From Gammaproteobacteria bacterium (GTDB lineage Bacteria; Pseudomonadota; Gammaproteobacteria; Steroidobacterales; Steroidobacteraceae), in the NCBI GenBank assembly GCA_028293725.1, contig JAQGOE010000043.1, positions 1 to 58,484 of the forward strand: a stretch of DNA of 58,484 nt. The letters are read 5' to 3'. How positions within the stretch are numbered: the first letter of the stretch is position 1; each line of letters begins with the position of its first letter. Of the stretch, positions 7,703-17,057 are shown piece by piece. The notes below the pieces were generated by a model. That model was not told where the DNA came from. It saw nothing but the letters and a program-made list of their open reading frames with translations, and did no database searches. The position numbers were made by a program, and so were the translations under genes.

Positions 7703-9970
7703 TCAGTTCGACGGATAGAACCACGAGCGCACAATATCCATATTCTGCTTCAAAAGAATCTGCGGATTGGACATCTGTTGGTATTGAGCGCGGCTGGGTC
7801 CGTTCAACACCGAGTCGATATCGCTACGCGATCGGGCGTTGAGCATCCAATCCATGGAAGGGTCCTGCGAGCCCGCCTGGGCGGAGGGGAGCCGTAGTTC
7901 GGCGAAGTGCTGCGTGCAGCCCCCCACGAGCGAGCGCAACTCCACCTGGGCAGTCACCCCTCGACCCCAGCGAGTGCTGAATGAACCGAGCACTGGTGCC
8001 ACGAAGTCAGGGCCGGGCGGCCAGGGTTGGGGAGCGTTCGACGTGTTGTTTTGGGGCTGCTCCCGGCGCTCGCCCGAGGTGTTACCGGGGATTGGCGCTG
8101 TACAGAGCAGATTCCCGCCGTAGGTCGGCGCGTTGTCCAGAATCAGGATGCGAACCTGATCCCACAGGACGTAGCAGTCGCCGGTGGGTGTGGCGGACGC
8201 CGTAGACGGGGTGCTCGGTGCGCTGCTACCACACACTCCCGGCGTCCCGTCGGCGCGGATAAGTTTCTCGTCCGCCAGCGCTTGAATGATCTGCTCCAGC
8301 GTCAGGGCTCCGCTCGCCTCGACGTAGCCTCCATCCCCGAGGCGATCCCAAATAGAGTGGTCCTTCGCGAGTTTGACCATGCCCCCGGGACTGATGTAGG
8401 GGAAGCGGGCGCTGTTATGGACCGCCTGCGCGAGTGTGAGTGACTTGGTTTCCAACCTCGCGTCGAGTATGTCGTACGCGTCGGTACGCTGCAGACTGAA
8501 CGTGTTCTGAAATACAGCCTGGCCGGCGCCAAGCGCCGTAGTAGACAGTGCCAACGCGGGCAGCCGGGCGCCCGAGCCACCGGATGGGTAGAGTAAGGTG
8601 AACTCACGCTCCCATGGATTGGGCGCGGTGGCGGCCGCGCTACCGCATTTTTTCACGATATCGTCCCAGTCGCGCGCCCACACTTCCTCCAGACCCCGGG
8701 AGCGATCCAGAGAGTCGAACGCCTTGGGAATAAACCTCTGCACCAGGTCTGGAAACAACATGAGCCCGACGACCGTCGACAGATGGTCCATGCCGGTGAA
8801 GCTGTTGGCGACGTCGCGAACCTTGGAGCAAGGACCCGAGGGGCTCCTTCGGACCAGGTCGAGCGATGTGACAAACGCTGCCGACCCCAGGCTGCCACCC
8901 GAAATTCCGCTGATCACAAAGATGTTATCTGCAAAGGTACGGGAGCTACTGCGCGCTTCATCCTCCAGCTTGCCGAGAGAGGACGTGGTCCAATAGGCCG
9001 CGCGTGATGCGCCGCCGGAACTGGAAATGAAAATGACGGGTGCCCGCGGGTTGGGTCGATGGCGCAGCCAGTCGACGAACGCAACGCCCAACTCCCGGCG
9101 CGGCGCGTTGACAATACCCGCCGCCGGAGCCGCGACCACGTGATTTTCATTCCAATGCCAGGAGACGAACACGAGCACCACCACGATCCAGGTCGCCGCC
9201 GGAAGGTGCCACGACTTGGGCACGTAGGTGAGAACGAGGCCGCCGAAAATAGTCCACGACATCAGCGCGAAAAGGAGCAAAGCAGGTGCCCCGATCCAGC
9301 GGGCGAAAGGAGACATCCAGATGGGGAGCGCAATCGCGATTCCAATGGAGGTGATGAAGAGAACGGCAATGAACACCTTGGCCCAACCCGCCAGGTCGTC
9401 GAAGCGCTCGATGTCCTCGAACTCCTTGCGATGCCACCTGGCCACCCACTCATGACCATTGCGGCGTGCCCAGGAGCGGCGAAAGACCAGCCCGACGAAC
9501 ACGGCCACACAGATGAGGCTCGAAGCGACACCAAGCCCCAGGAGTTGCGGAGTACGGAGCAGGAAAACCGCAATGGGCACACCTGCCGCCAGTGCCAGAA
9601 TCCGCGGTAGATGCTTCGCGACGGCCGTGGCGAATGTGGGTGAGCGGCACGCTCCGACCAGGTCCGGGTCGAAGCGTTTCCCTACCAACAGCCGGGCCAC
9701 GTACCACGCGGACATCATCCACATCGTGTAGGCGACCGCGAACGAGAAGGACTGTGGCGTGACGTGCCAACGCGCTTCTGGACCGTCGTCGAACGCTCGC
9801 AACGCTTCCTGCGCCTGGGAAACGTACAGGATCACGAGATTCCCAAGGATGACCGTTGCGAGCGGAAAGAAGCAAAGGTTGAGGATTCGCGCGAGGTAGA
9901 TCAGTCGTGGCAGACCCGCGGCGCGGGTATTGGTCGTCGCGGTCGGAACGGCGACGTCGGAGGTGTTCAT
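7703..9970 (-). CDS. Membrane-anchored patatin-like phospholipase
   Basis: This 755-residue protein has an N-terminal half with about seven predicted membrane segments (residues about 30-275), followed by a patatin-like lipid acyl hydrolase domain. The domain shows an oxyanion-type loop SSSGGASRAAYW near residue 315, the nucleophile motif GISGGSLGSAAF near 357 and the second catalytic residue in LGDGGYVEASG near 545. Patatin domains use a Ser-Asp dyad on phospholipid or lipid esters. A fused polytopic membrane domain is unusual compared with bacterial soluble or outer-membrane patatins. It ends 18 bp from the convergent mutarotase gene. Substrate and physiological role are unknown. Confidence 0.78.
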   Translation of the reverse strand: MNTSDVAVPTATTNTRAAGLPRLIYLARILNLCFFPLATVILGNLVILYVSQAQEALRAFDDGPEARWHVTPQSFSFAVAYTMWMMSAWYVARLLVGKRFDPDLVGACRSPTFATAVAKHLPRILALAAGVPIAVFLLRTPQLLGLGVASSLICVAVFVGLVFRRSWARRNGHEWVARWHRKEFEDIERFDDLAGWAKVFIAVLFITSIGIAIALPIWMSPFARWIGAPALLLFALMSWTIFGGLVLTYVPKSWHLPAATWIVVVLVFVSWHWNENHVVAAPAAGIVNAPRRELGVAFVDWLRHRPNPRAPVIFISSSGGASRAAYWTTSSLGKLEDEARSSSRTFADNIFVISGISGGSLGSAAFVTSLDLVRRSPSGPCSKVRDVANSFTGMDHLSTVVGLMLFPDLVQRFIPKAFDSLDRSRGLEEVWARDWDDIVKKCGSAAATAPNPWEREFTLLYPSGGSGARLPALALSTTALGAGQAVFQNTFSLQRTDAYDILDARLETKSLTLAQAVHNSARFPYISPGGMVKLAKDHSIWDRLGDGGYVEASGALTLEQIIQALADEKLIRADGTPGVCGSSAPSTPSTASATPTGDCYVLWDQVRILILDNAPTYGGNLLCTAPIPGNTSGERREQPQNNTSNAPQPWPPGPDFVAPVLGSFSTRWGRGVTAQVELRSLVGGCTQHFAELRLPSAQAGSQDPSMDWMLNARSRSDIDSVLNGPSRAQYQQMSNPQILLKQNMDIVRSWFYPSN

Positions 9971-10087
9971 GGCCCGGTTCTGTTTGCGTTATTGCGCGGC
10001 GAGTCGTTACCGACTCACGAACTATAGCGTTGCCGGGGAGGATGGCAACTATGAAATCTCGGTTGGCGCGTGCTATTGCCGTCCGGA

Positions 10088-10106
10088 CCGGCCCAATGAG
10101 GGCCGG
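10088..10106. terminator. GC hairpin between patatin and CHRD genes
   Basis: CCGGCCC, a 5-base AATGA loop and GGGCCGG form a perfect 7-bp stem. No U-run follows on either strand. It lies 67 bp beyond the stop of the minus-strand CHRD gene and upstream of the patatin gene, so a terminator or RNA-stability hairpin for the CHRD transcript is plausible. Confidence 0.4.
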
Positions 10107-10172
10107 CCGGTTACGAGCATACCTAACACGAGTGACTTGACTCGGCTAGGCGCCCCGGGCTACGCGCCCCGG

Positions 10173-10715
10173 TTAGAACTCTCGTGTCAGCTGGCCGCGG
10201 ATCTCACCGGCCGGGAAGTTCACGGTGTGTACGTTTACGTACGCCGAGTCCGTCAGCAGCGCAGCGGCGATGGCGTTGAAATCGTTCGCCGGTACGTTCT
10301 GGCCCGGGACCGGCAGCAGGTTGGCGGCGGTCAGAGTGCCGGTTACCGTGCCCCCATTGGCCGGGCAGGGCTGGGTCCCGGCGGGCGCACTGGCGAGGTT
10401 CGAGCAGAAGAACACCATGACTCCGCCCGGCGTATGGACCTTGCCGAAGTGGATGTGCGATTGGGTCACCGGGGAGCTCAGATTTTCGAATTTGAGTGTG
10501 AACGTCAGAGTTTGGCTATTGCGGTCGAGCTTCAGCTCCAACGTGCCGGTGCCGTTGCTCAGAATGGCGCCTGTTTCGGCGTTCAGGGCCCCGACTTCGT
10601 TGAAACCCGTGATGAACGCCCGGAACTCCTCCCTGTCCCTGTCCTGCGAGCTCATCGCCGGCGACGTAACACCTGCTGCGGCTACCAACATACCTATCAA
10701 TATTGCCCGGTACAT
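10173..10715 (-). CDS. Exported CHRD-domain protein
   Basis: This 180-residue protein starts at the ATG at 10715, preceded by GGAGGGAG at the right spacing; an in-frame ATG at 10727 is less likely. Residues 1-23 form a signal peptide ending near SPAMS. The rest is a single CHRD (chordin-like) domain, with FRAFITGFNEVGAL, LTFTLKFENL, SHIHFGKVHTPGGVMVFFC and a C-terminal AYVNVHTVNFPAGEIRGQL. CHRD domains in bacteria are secreted beta-sandwiches of unknown biochemical role, with conserved His residues as here. It is a single gene, in the same direction as the patatin gene. Confidence 0.85.
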   Translation of the reverse strand: MYRAILIGMLVAAAGVTSPAMSSQDRDREEFRAFITGFNEVGALNAETGAILSNGTGTLELKLDRNSQTLTFTLKFENLSSPVTQSHIHFGKVHTPGGVMVFFCSNLASAPAGTQPCPANGGTVTGTLTAANLLPVPGQNVPANDFNAIAAALLTDSAYVNVHTVNFPAGEIRGQLTREF

Positions 10716-10810
10716 AACTCCCTCCATTGAAATCGGATGACGCGTCCGCCTGCGCTGTGATGCGAGGCCGCCGGATGCTAACGCGAAGGAGTGACCAGTG
10801 GATGACGTCG

Positions 10811-10830
10811 CAACGTCCCAATGGACGTTG
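10811..10830. terminator. Perfect hairpin downstream of fumC
   Basis: CAACGTCC, a CAAT loop and GGACGTTG give a perfect 8-bp stem 53 bp beyond the fumC stop. The T-rich run follows it on the plus strand and not on the fumC strand, so it is not a textbook intrinsic terminator for fumC; it could equally be a protein-binding palindrome in the CHRD promoter region. Confidence 0.4.
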
Positions 10831-10882
10831 TTGGTGTGTTTGTCTGTTCCCCGCGTTCCGGCGTTCCCGGGGCGTCAGCTCG

Positions 10883-12289
10883 TCAGTTGTCCGTGGCGAC
10901 GTAGGGCCGCACCATCTTCGCCGGATCGACGACGCGGTCGAATTCGGCCTCGTCAACGAACCCGAGCTGCAGTGCCGCCGCCTTCAGGGTGAGATCATGG
11001 TCCATGGCGTAGTGAGCGATCTTCGAGGCCTTGTCGTAACCGATGACCGGGGCGAGTGCTGTGACGAGCATGAGCGAGCGCTCGACATACTCCTTGATTT
11101 TCTTGAGGTTCGGCCGCGTTCCCTCGACCAGGAACTTGCGGAAGTTGGTGCAGCCGTCGCTCATCAGGGTGATGGAGTGGGTGAGGTTGAAGATGATGAG
11201 CGGCTTGTAGACGTTCATTTCCAGGTAGCCGCTGGCGCCGCCGAACCCGACCGCGACGTCGTTGGCCATCACCTGCACGGCAATCATGGTGAGGGCTTCG
11301 GCCTGGGTCGGATTCACCTTGCCGGGCATGATGGAGGAGCCGGGCTCATTCTCGGGGATCAGCAGCTCGGCGAAGCCGGCGCGCGGGCCGCAGGACATCA
11401 GCCGGATGTCATTGCCGATTTTGTACAGTGAAACGGCGAGCGTGCGCAGCGTGCCTGAAAGTTGCACCAGCGCATCGTGCGCGCCTTGGACGGTGTATTT
11501 GTTCGGGGCGCTGACAAAAGGAAGTCCGGCCAGCTTCGCAATCTGCGCCGCCGCTGCTTCGGCGAAGCCCGGCGCGGCGTTGATTCCCGTGCCCACGGCG
11601 GTGCCACCGAGCGCAAGGCGGTAGACGCTTTTCAGAGCGTCATCGATGCGCTCGAGATCATCCGCCAACATGCCCGAATAACCGGACCATTCCTGTCCGA
11701 GTGTGATGGGTGTCGCGTCCTGCATGTGAGTGCGGCCGATCTTGATGATGTCGTCCCACTCGCGTGCCTTGGCATCGATCGAGTCGTGTAACGCCTTTAC
11801 CGCCGGTATGAGCCGCTGCTTTACACCGATGGCCGCCGCAATGTACATGGCCGAGGGAAACGTGTCGTTTGACGATTGCGACATGTTGACATGATCGTTC
11901 GGATGAACCGGTGTCTTGCTGCCTAATGGTGTGCCCGCGAGCTGGCAGCAGCGGTTCGAGATCACCTCGTTCACGTTCATGTTGAACTGCGTGCCGCTGC
12001 CGGTCATCCAGACGTGCAGAGGAAACATGTCATGATGTTCGCCCGCGAGAATCTCATCGCAGGCCTTTACGATCAGCTCGTACGCCCGGGCATCGAGGCG
12101 CTTACCGTCGTGGTTGGCGCTGGCGGCCGCCTTCTTCAGGATCGAGTAGGCGGTGATCATTTCGCGGGGAATGAGATCCCTGCCTATGCTGAAATGCTCC
12201 AGCGAGCGCTGGGTCTGTGCGCCCCACAATTTATCGGCAGGGACCTCGACCTTCCCCAGGCTGTCGGATTCAACGCGCATGTTGGTCAT
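10883..12289 (-). CDS. fumC: Fumarate hydratase class II
   Basis: This 468-residue class II fumarase converts fumarate and L-malate in the TCA cycle without an iron-sulfur cluster. It has the expected length, the N-terminal [49 protein letters not shown] (active-site region), GTGIN and the superfamily signature [11 protein letters not shown] carrying the catalytic serine. It is a cytoplasmic homotetramer in characterised members. It is divergent from the DUF885 gene across 75 bp. The only start uncertainty is between two adjacent in-frame ATGs (MTNM). Confidence 0.97.
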   Translation of the reverse strand: MTNMRVESDSLGKVEVPADKLWGAQTQRSLEHFSIGRDLIPREMITAYSILKKAAASANHDGKRLDARAYELIVKACDEILAGEHHDMFPLHVWMTGSGTQFNMNVNEVISNRCCQLAGTPLGSKTPVHPNDHVNMSQSSNDTFPSAMYIAAAIGVKQRLIPAVKALHDSIDAKAREWDDIIKIGRTHMQDATPITLGQEWSGYSGMLADDLERIDDALKSVYRLALGGTAVGTGINAAPGFAEAAAAQIAKLAGLPFVSAPNKYTVQGAHDALVQLSGTLRTLAVSLYKIGNDIRLMSCGPRAGFAELLIPENEPGSSIMPGKVNPTQAEALTMIAVQVMANDVAVGFGGASGYLEMNVYKPLIIFNLTHSITLMSDGCTNFRKFLVEGTRPNLKKIKEYVERSLMLVTALAPVIGYDKASKIAHYAMDHDLTLKAAALQLGFVDEAEFDRVVDPAKMVRPYVATDN

Positions 12290-12364
12290 TGGGGCTCGCC
12301 TCGTGGTGTGAGGGCGGTGATACCCCTATGGGCGGCCGGCTGTCAACGGTGTTAACATCGCGCC

Positions 12365-14149
12365 ATGAGAAAAGAAAAGCTTCCGTTCTGGCTCGGGGTG
12401 GCGGTTTGCGTGATGGGTGGCTCGGTGGCGTTCGCCACAGCTCCCGCCGTCGAGGCACGACTTGCGCAGCAGAACGCGCTTTTTGAAGAGCAATATGAAT
12501 CCGATCTCCGGTCTCATCCGGAGCTGGCGACCGCCTACGGGGATTATCGCTACAACGACCAGTTGAACGATTACTCAGTCGCGGGGAGCGCCGCCCAGCA
12601 CGAGCGTGACGCGGACTTCCTCGCGCGATTGCAGCGAATTTCGGTTGCCGGGTTCCCGGAGCAGGACGCGTTGTCGCACCAGGTACTGCAGCGGGTGCTC
12701 GAGCAACGCATCGCGAATTTCGACTTCAAGGAATACGAGATGCCGGTCAACCAGATGGACGGGCCGCAAGTCCATCTGGCCGATCTGCCGCTGGCGGTTC
12801 CCTTGGACACCGTGAAGCAGTATGAAGACTACATTGCGCGGCTCCACCAGATTCCGCGGGCATTCACGCAGACGGAGGAAGTTCTTCGTGCCGGCAAGAG
12901 TGACGGACTCATGCCCGTGCGCTTTCTGCTCGAGAAGGTTCCCGGACAATGCCTGGGGGTGATCGCGGCGGATCCTTTCCTGCTACCCACGAAGAAATTT
13001 CCGAGCGGCATCTCCGCCGAGGACCAACGGCGCCTCACCAAGGCGATCGCCGAGACGGTCGTCAATGAGGTGCTGCCCTCTTACGTGGCTTTCAGCAATT
13101 TCATCGCGGAAGAATACGCTCCCTATGGCCGCACCGCGCTGGCCGTCACTGCTCTGTCCGGTGGTGAGCAGCGTTATCTGAACGATATTCGCAGCCGCAC
13201 CACCCTGAGCAAGCTCACCCCGGATCAGATTCACCAGATCGGGCTGCACGAGATCGAGCGTATCGAGGCCGATATGCTGGCTATCGCGCATCACGAAGGT
13301 TTCGCGGACCTCGCCGCCTTCCGTGAGTCGCTGAAAACCAATCCCAAGTACCAGCCGACCTCGTCGGAGCAGATCGTCGATGACTTCCGCAAGTACATCG
13401 CGCAGATGCAGCCGAAGCTGCCGGAGCTGTTTGGTTTTATCCCGGGATCACCTGTGACGGTCGAGCCGATGCCGGATTTCGAGCCCGGCAATGCCACTCA
13501 TTACCAGACTGGAACTCCCGACGGTAAGCGCCCGGGGCGGGTGGTGGTGGCGACCGCGAATTTCGCGCTACGCTCGCTCATCGATGATGAAGCGACGGCG
13601 TATCACGAAGGCATACCGGGGCACCACATGCAGTTGTCGGTGGCACAGAAGCTCCCCGATCTGCCGAAGTTCCGCCGGCACGGCGGCAATTCCGGCTACG
13701 TCGAGGGCTGGGCGCTCTATTCCGAGCAGCTCGGCAAGGAAGTGGGTTTCTACCAGGATCCGGTCAGCGACTACGGCCGCCTGTCCAGCGAGTTGTTTCG
13801 CGCGGTGCGCCTGGTGGTGGACACAGGCATCCATGCGCAAGGATGGACGCGCGACCAGGTGGTGGAGTTTTTCCGTAAATCCGCCGCTGTTGACGAGCCC
13901 ACTCTGCAGGCCGAGACGGATCGCTACATCGCGTGGCCGGCGCAGGCGCTGTCCTACAAACTCGGACAACTGAAGTTCCGCGAGCTGCGCGAGCGGGCGC
14001 GTAAGGAGTTGGGAGGTCAGTTCGACATCCGCGGCTTTCACGACGAGATGTTGAGTGGCGGCGTGCTGCCCCTGGATCTGTTGGATTCCAGGACCAACAG
14101 CTGGATACGGCAGCAGCAGCATCGCCCTTCGGTCGCCGCAGCGAACTAG
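12365..14149 (+). CDS. Exported DUF885-family putative metallopeptidase
   Basis: This 594-residue protein has an N-terminal signal peptide (hydrophobic stretch about 8-23, ending near AFA) and then the DUF885 fold. The segment TAYHEGIPGHHMQLSV near residue 412 carries the HExxxxHH-type motif and a downstream GYVEGWALYSEQL supplies a possible further ligand Glu, as in zinc metallopeptidases. DUF885 proteins are common exported proteins of environmental proteobacteria; a peptidase role is suggested by the motif but rarely demonstrated. It ends 4 bp before the convergent response-regulator gene, with no room for a separate terminator. Confidence 0.82.
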   Translation: MRKEKLPFWLGVAVCVMGGSVAFATAPAVEARLAQQNALFEEQYESDLRSHPELATAYGDYRYNDQLNDYSVAGSAAQHERDADFLARLQRISVAGFPEQDALSHQVLQRVLEQRIANFDFKEYEMPVNQMDGPQVHLADLPLAVPLDTVKQYEDYIARLHQIPRAFTQTEEVLRAGKSDGLMPVRFLLEKVPGQCLGVIAADPFLLPTKKFPSGISAEDQRRLTKAIAETVVNEVLPSYVAFSNFIAEEYAPYGRTALAVTALSGGEQRYLNDIRSRTTLSKLTPDQIHQIGLHEIERIEADMLAIAHHEGFADLAAFRESLKTNPKYQPTSSEQIVDDFRKYIAQMQPKLPELFGFIPGSPVTVEPMPDFEPGNATHYQTGTPDGKRPGRVVVATANFALRSLIDDEATAYHEGIPGHHMQLSVAQKLPDLPKFRRHGGNSGYVEGWALYSEQLGKEVGFYQDPVSDYGRLSSELFRAVRLVVDTGIHAQGWTRDQVVEFFRKSAAVDEPTLQAETDRYIAWPAQALSYKLGQLKFRELRERARKELGGQFDIRGFHDEMLSGGVLPLDLLDSRTNSWIRQQQHRPSVAAAN

Positions 14150-14153
14150 GCTC

Positions 14154-14807
14154 CTAGCGCTCCAGGTACCCATGGGCCGTCGCAAAGGCGGCGACCGCGG
14201 CGGCTGAGCGAAGGCCGAGCTTTCTCATCAGGCTGCTGCGGTGCTTCTCAATGGTCTTGTGGCTCAATGAGAGTTGCAGCGCGATTTCCCGGGTGCGCAG
14301 GCCAAGCGCAATTTTCCTCATGACCTGGCGCTCGCGCGCACTGAGTCCGTCCACCGAACTGCGCTGCGAGGCGGGCGGCTTGCCGAGATAGCCGCTGACG
14401 GCACGGTCGAACAAGGTTGGGCTGATATAACGCTTTTTATCCGCCACCGCGTGAATCGCCGTCAGCAACTCCGTGCGGCTGTCAGTTTTCAGCAGATAGC
14501 CGTCGGCGCCGGCGCGCAGTGCGGCCTCGAAAAACTCGTCTTCACGCCGGAATGTCAGTACGAGCACGCGCGCTTCCGGCCAGCGGCTCTTGACGACGGC
14601 AACGGTCTCCGAGCCATCCTGGCTGGGCATCGCGAATTCGAGTAGCACCACGTGCGGGCCCGTCTTCGGGGCGGCATCGACGGGCTCGTCGCCACTGCCG
14701 ATCGCGCCCATCATTTCCAGGTCATCTTCGAGCTCGAGCAGGACTCGCAGCCCATCCCGCAACAGGCTTTCCTGGTCGATGATCAGAATCCTGGTTTTGC
14801 GACGCAT
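14154..14807 (-). CDS. NarL/FixJ-type response regulator with Glu in place of phospho-acceptor Asp
   Basis: This 217-residue protein has a receiver domain (about 5-120) and a LuxR-type helix-turn-helix (about 150-215: LSARERQVMRKIALGLRTREIALQLSLSHKTIEKH). At the position of the phosphorylated Asp the sequence reads HVVLLEFAMPSQDG, so residue 57 is Glu. The N-terminal acidic pair is also altered (IIDQE where EDH is usual), while the conserved Lys (YLLKTDS) remains. It may therefore be phosphorylation-independent, since Asp-to-Glu can mimic the active state. It lies downstream of, and on the same strand as, the histidine kinase gene at 15106-16374, separated by about 300 bp. DNA targets are unknown. 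Confidence 0.88.
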   Translation of the reverse strand: MRRKTRILIIDQESLLRDGLRVLLELEDDLEMMGAIGSGDEPVDAAPKTGPHVVLLEFAMPSQDGSETVAVVKSRWPEARVLVLTFRREDEFFEAALRAGADGYLLKTDSRTELLTAIHAVADKKRYISPTLFDRAVSGYLGKPPASQRSSVDGLSARERQVMRKIALGLRTREIALQLSLSHKTIEKHRSSLMRKLGLRSAAAVAAFATAHGYLER

Positions 14808-14980
14808 GAGTCAGAATAGGCGAAGCCCTCGATAAACACCCTACGGGAAAACACCCAGTGGCGGGGGTGTGGTACTGCCGGTCGGCTACGCGTTGTACGC
14901 CTGTGCGGCGGGCAGGCTTCCCGACTACACTCAGCGGAAGTGTCCGCGATGCCGCCTCCTAACCTACCGGAGCCAACACC

Positions 14981-15094
14981 ATGAGTTGGTGGAAAATCCT
15001 GATCCTGTACCTGCTGCTGGTCGGTGGGATGCTGTGGTTCCTGCGCCGCTCACGATCCTTTCATGAGGAGAGTGAGGAGTCACAAGGCGATTAA
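14981..15094 (+). CDS. Small single-span membrane protein (37 aa)
   Basis: A short frame on the strand opposite the flanking kinase and regulator genes encodes MSWWKILILYLLLVGGMLWF, then RRSRS and an acidic tail (EESEESQGD). GGAG lies 8 bp before the ATG. One hydrophobic helix of about 17-19 residues followed by Arg residues predicts an inner-membrane peptide with its C-terminus in the cytoplasm. The hydrophobic-basic-acidic layout and the good ribosome site support a real gene, but no family is recognised. Confidence 0.6.
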   Translation: MSWWKILILYLLLVGGMLWFLRRSRSFHEESEESQGD

Positions 15095-15105
15095 TCGGCG
15101 GGAGG

Positions 15106-16374
15106 TTACTCGACCGCGCTGAGCAGCCATTCGACCCGGGCGCGCGTGCCGCCGCCCTCATTCTCGGACCACGTCAATTTGCCGCCGGTCATCTGTGTGC
15201 GCTCGCGCAGATTGCGCACGCCGTGTCCCATTCCGAAGGATCCGGACGAGTCGGCCGTCGGCATTCCGATGCCGTCGTCGCAAACCATCAAGGTGACGGA
15301 GCCCGCCTCCCGCACCAGCACAACCGTCACCCGCCGCGCCTTGGCGTGTTTGGCAACGTTGTTCAGCAATTCCTGCGCGCACCGGAAGATCGTGGTCGCG
15401 AGCCGCTGCGGGATCTCTTCGTCGGAAGCCGTGATATGTGACCGTACATCGAGGCGTGTATAGGTCTCAGAGAACTCCCGACATAACCACGCCAGTGCGG
15501 AAGCGACCCCAAGGTCATCCAATACGGACGGCCGCAGATTCATGGCGATGGAGCGGATGTCCGTTATGGTCTCCTGAACACGCTCGATCGTCCGCATCAG
15601 CAGTGGCTGGGTATCGGTGTGGCGTGCCTGGCGATGCAGCTCGGCGGCCCGCTCGAGCGAATATTTGATCGCACTCAGGGTCTGTCCCACGGAGTCGTGC
15701 AACTCCTGCGAGATCCGCCGCCGCTCGCTCTCCTGCGCCTTGATGAGCTGTTGGGACAGCAGCTCCAACTCGCTGCTCGAATTGCGCAGCGCGTCTTCGG
15801 CCGATTCGCGCCGGACGATTTCATTCTGCAGGTCACAGTTGGCGTTCTCGAGCTCCTCGGTCCGCGCCAGTACGCGTGCCTCGAGACACTCGTTCATACG
15901 TTCGAGCTCGGCGCGCGCAACATGCAGCGGAGTAACGTCGGCCACCACCATCACTGCACGCGCATGTCCGGCACACCGACGGCCGCTCGGATCCTCGGTG
16001 ATGGGACGAAGCGCCACCGAAACATTCCTGTTCAAGTGAGAATCGAACGTCTCGAATTCCGCCGAGGCGCCGTTTTGCGTTTGCGTCCAGGCTTCGTTCA
16101 GCAATGCGCGCAAGCCGCAGTCGCTGCCGCAGACGCCCGGATGCAGCAAGTCGTGCATATCGCGACCCAGGACTTCGTTTACCCGGCCTAGATGCCAGGT
16201 CTCGATTCCACGATTCACACGCATTGCCTGGCGGTACTCATCCAGCAGGCAGATGACGTGCGGCAGACTGTCGGCGGTGCTTTCCCAGTCCTGCTTGGCG
16301 CGGGCTATCGCCTGGTGGACTTCCTCAATCGAGCGCTCCTCCAGCTCGGCGGGATCGTAGGGACCATGCCTCAA
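15106..16374 (-). CDS. Soluble PAS-domain sensor histidine kinase (NarX/HisKA_3 type)
   Basis: This 422-residue kinase lacks membrane spans. Residues about 31-150 form a PAS domain with the cysteine-bearing LLHPGVCGSDCGL. Residues about 150-218 form a coiled coil. The HisKA_3 dimerisation segment has the phosphorylated His at 226 (SQELHDSVGQ), and a HATPase domain follows, with ELLNNVAKHAKA (N box), VCDDGIGM and GHGVRNLRERTQ. HisKA_3 kinases phosphorylate NarL-type regulators. Candidates here are those at 17190 and 52635, since the adjacent regulator lacks its Asp. Its start overlaps the transglycosylase gene by 4 bp. Two Cys four residues apart in the PAS domain could bind metal or sense redox state; that is inference. 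Confidence 0.9.
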   Translation of the reverse strand: MRHGPYDPAELEERSIEEVHQAIARAKQDWESTADSLPHVICLLDEYRQAMRVNRGIETWHLGRVNEVLGRDMHDLLHPGVCGSDCGLRALLNEAWTQTQNGASAEFETFDSHLNRNVSVALRPITEDPSGRRCAGHARAVMVVADVTPLHVARAELERMNECLEARVLARTEELENANCDLQNEIVRRESAEDALRNSSSELELLSQQLIKAQESERRRISQELHDSVGQTLSAIKYSLERAAELHRQARHTDTQPLLMRTIERVQETITDIRSIAMNLRPSVLDDLGVASALAWLCREFSETYTRLDVRSHITASDEEIPQRLATTIFRCAQELLNNVAKHAKARRVTVVLVREAGSVTLMVCDDGIGMPTADSSGSFGMGHGVRNLRERTQMTGGKLTWSENEGGGTRARVEWLLSAVE

Positions 16375-16988
16375 GGGGTCCGCGCCAGCTCGCGCAAGCG
16401 ACTGTAGATCCGCAACACGCGCGGTACGTAATCGAGGGTTTCCCGCAACGGTGGGATTTTCCCGCCAGACAGGTCGACCGCGGCGGGGCCCGCGTTGTAG
16501 GCAGCCAGTACCAACTCGAGGTCGTTCTGATAGCGATCCGTCAGGTCGCGCAGATATTGCGACGCAGCACGAACGTTCTGCTCAGGATCGAAAACATTGC
16601 GCACGCCATAGAGGCGGGCGGTGGCCGGCATCAGTTGCATCAGGCCACGTGCGCCGTGCTTGGACAACGCGTTCGGATCACCACCGGATTCGGCGACCAT
16701 CACGGCCTGGACTAGCGCCGGCTCGAGCCGGCTCGCCCGGGCGGCGGTTTCGATCACCTTGGAGTATTGAGCGGATTTCCGCAGCAGCGCGCCCAGTGGC
16801 GCTGTTCCGGCAGTAAGTCCTTCATGGGCGGTTTCGATCACGACTTTGTAGCGGGTATCGACCGGGACATTGGAATAGTGGACGGTACCCTGTGCGTCGG
16901 TGAACGCGAAGATCGTGGCGACCGCGGCTCGCGTGCCGAGCAGCGCGACGCACGCGCCTGCTGACAATAAAGAGGAGCGGCTGGTCAT
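16371..16988 (-). CDS. Lytic transglycosylase with N-terminal DUF4124-like domain
   Basis: This 205-residue exported protein has a signal peptide of about 24 residues, a short DUF4124-like strand region (FAFTDAQGTVHYSNVPVD), and an SLT/goose-lysozyme-like domain. The catalytic Glu is near residue 100 in VMVAESGGDPNALS, followed by HGARGLMQLMPATA and AYNAGPAAVD. Such enzymes cleave the glycan strand of peptidoglycan to a 1,6-anhydro product. Small SLT proteins often open the wall for secretion systems or pili, and a T2SS-like operon starts 1 kb away, but no direct link is visible. It overlaps the following kinase gene by 4 bp. Confidence 0.9.
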   Translation of the reverse strand: MTSRSSLLSAGACVALLGTRAAVATIFAFTDAQGTVHYSNVPVDTRYKVVIETAHEGLTAGTAPLGALLRKSAQYSKVIETAARASRLEPALVQAVMVAESGGDPNALSKHGARGLMQLMPATARLYGVRNVFDPEQNVRAASQYLRDLTDRYQNDLELVLAAYNAGPAAVDLSGGKIPPLRETLDYVPRVLRIYSRLRELARTP

Positions 16989-17057
16989 GTCCGCCAGTAT
17001 GCACGGTGACGGGCGGCCGACAGGTAGGTCAACACTGTAGTCGGAAAGTGAGACCGG

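Noticed and set aside
10811..10830. Classical rho-independent terminator for fumC
   Set aside because: The hairpin is perfect, but the T-rich run follows it on the opposite strand, so it is listed only as a hairpin of uncertain role.
14808..14870. Another GGTAG-type site upstream of the Glu57 regulator
   Set aside because: Only one half (GTAGGGTG) is present and the rest does not match; too weak to list as a site.
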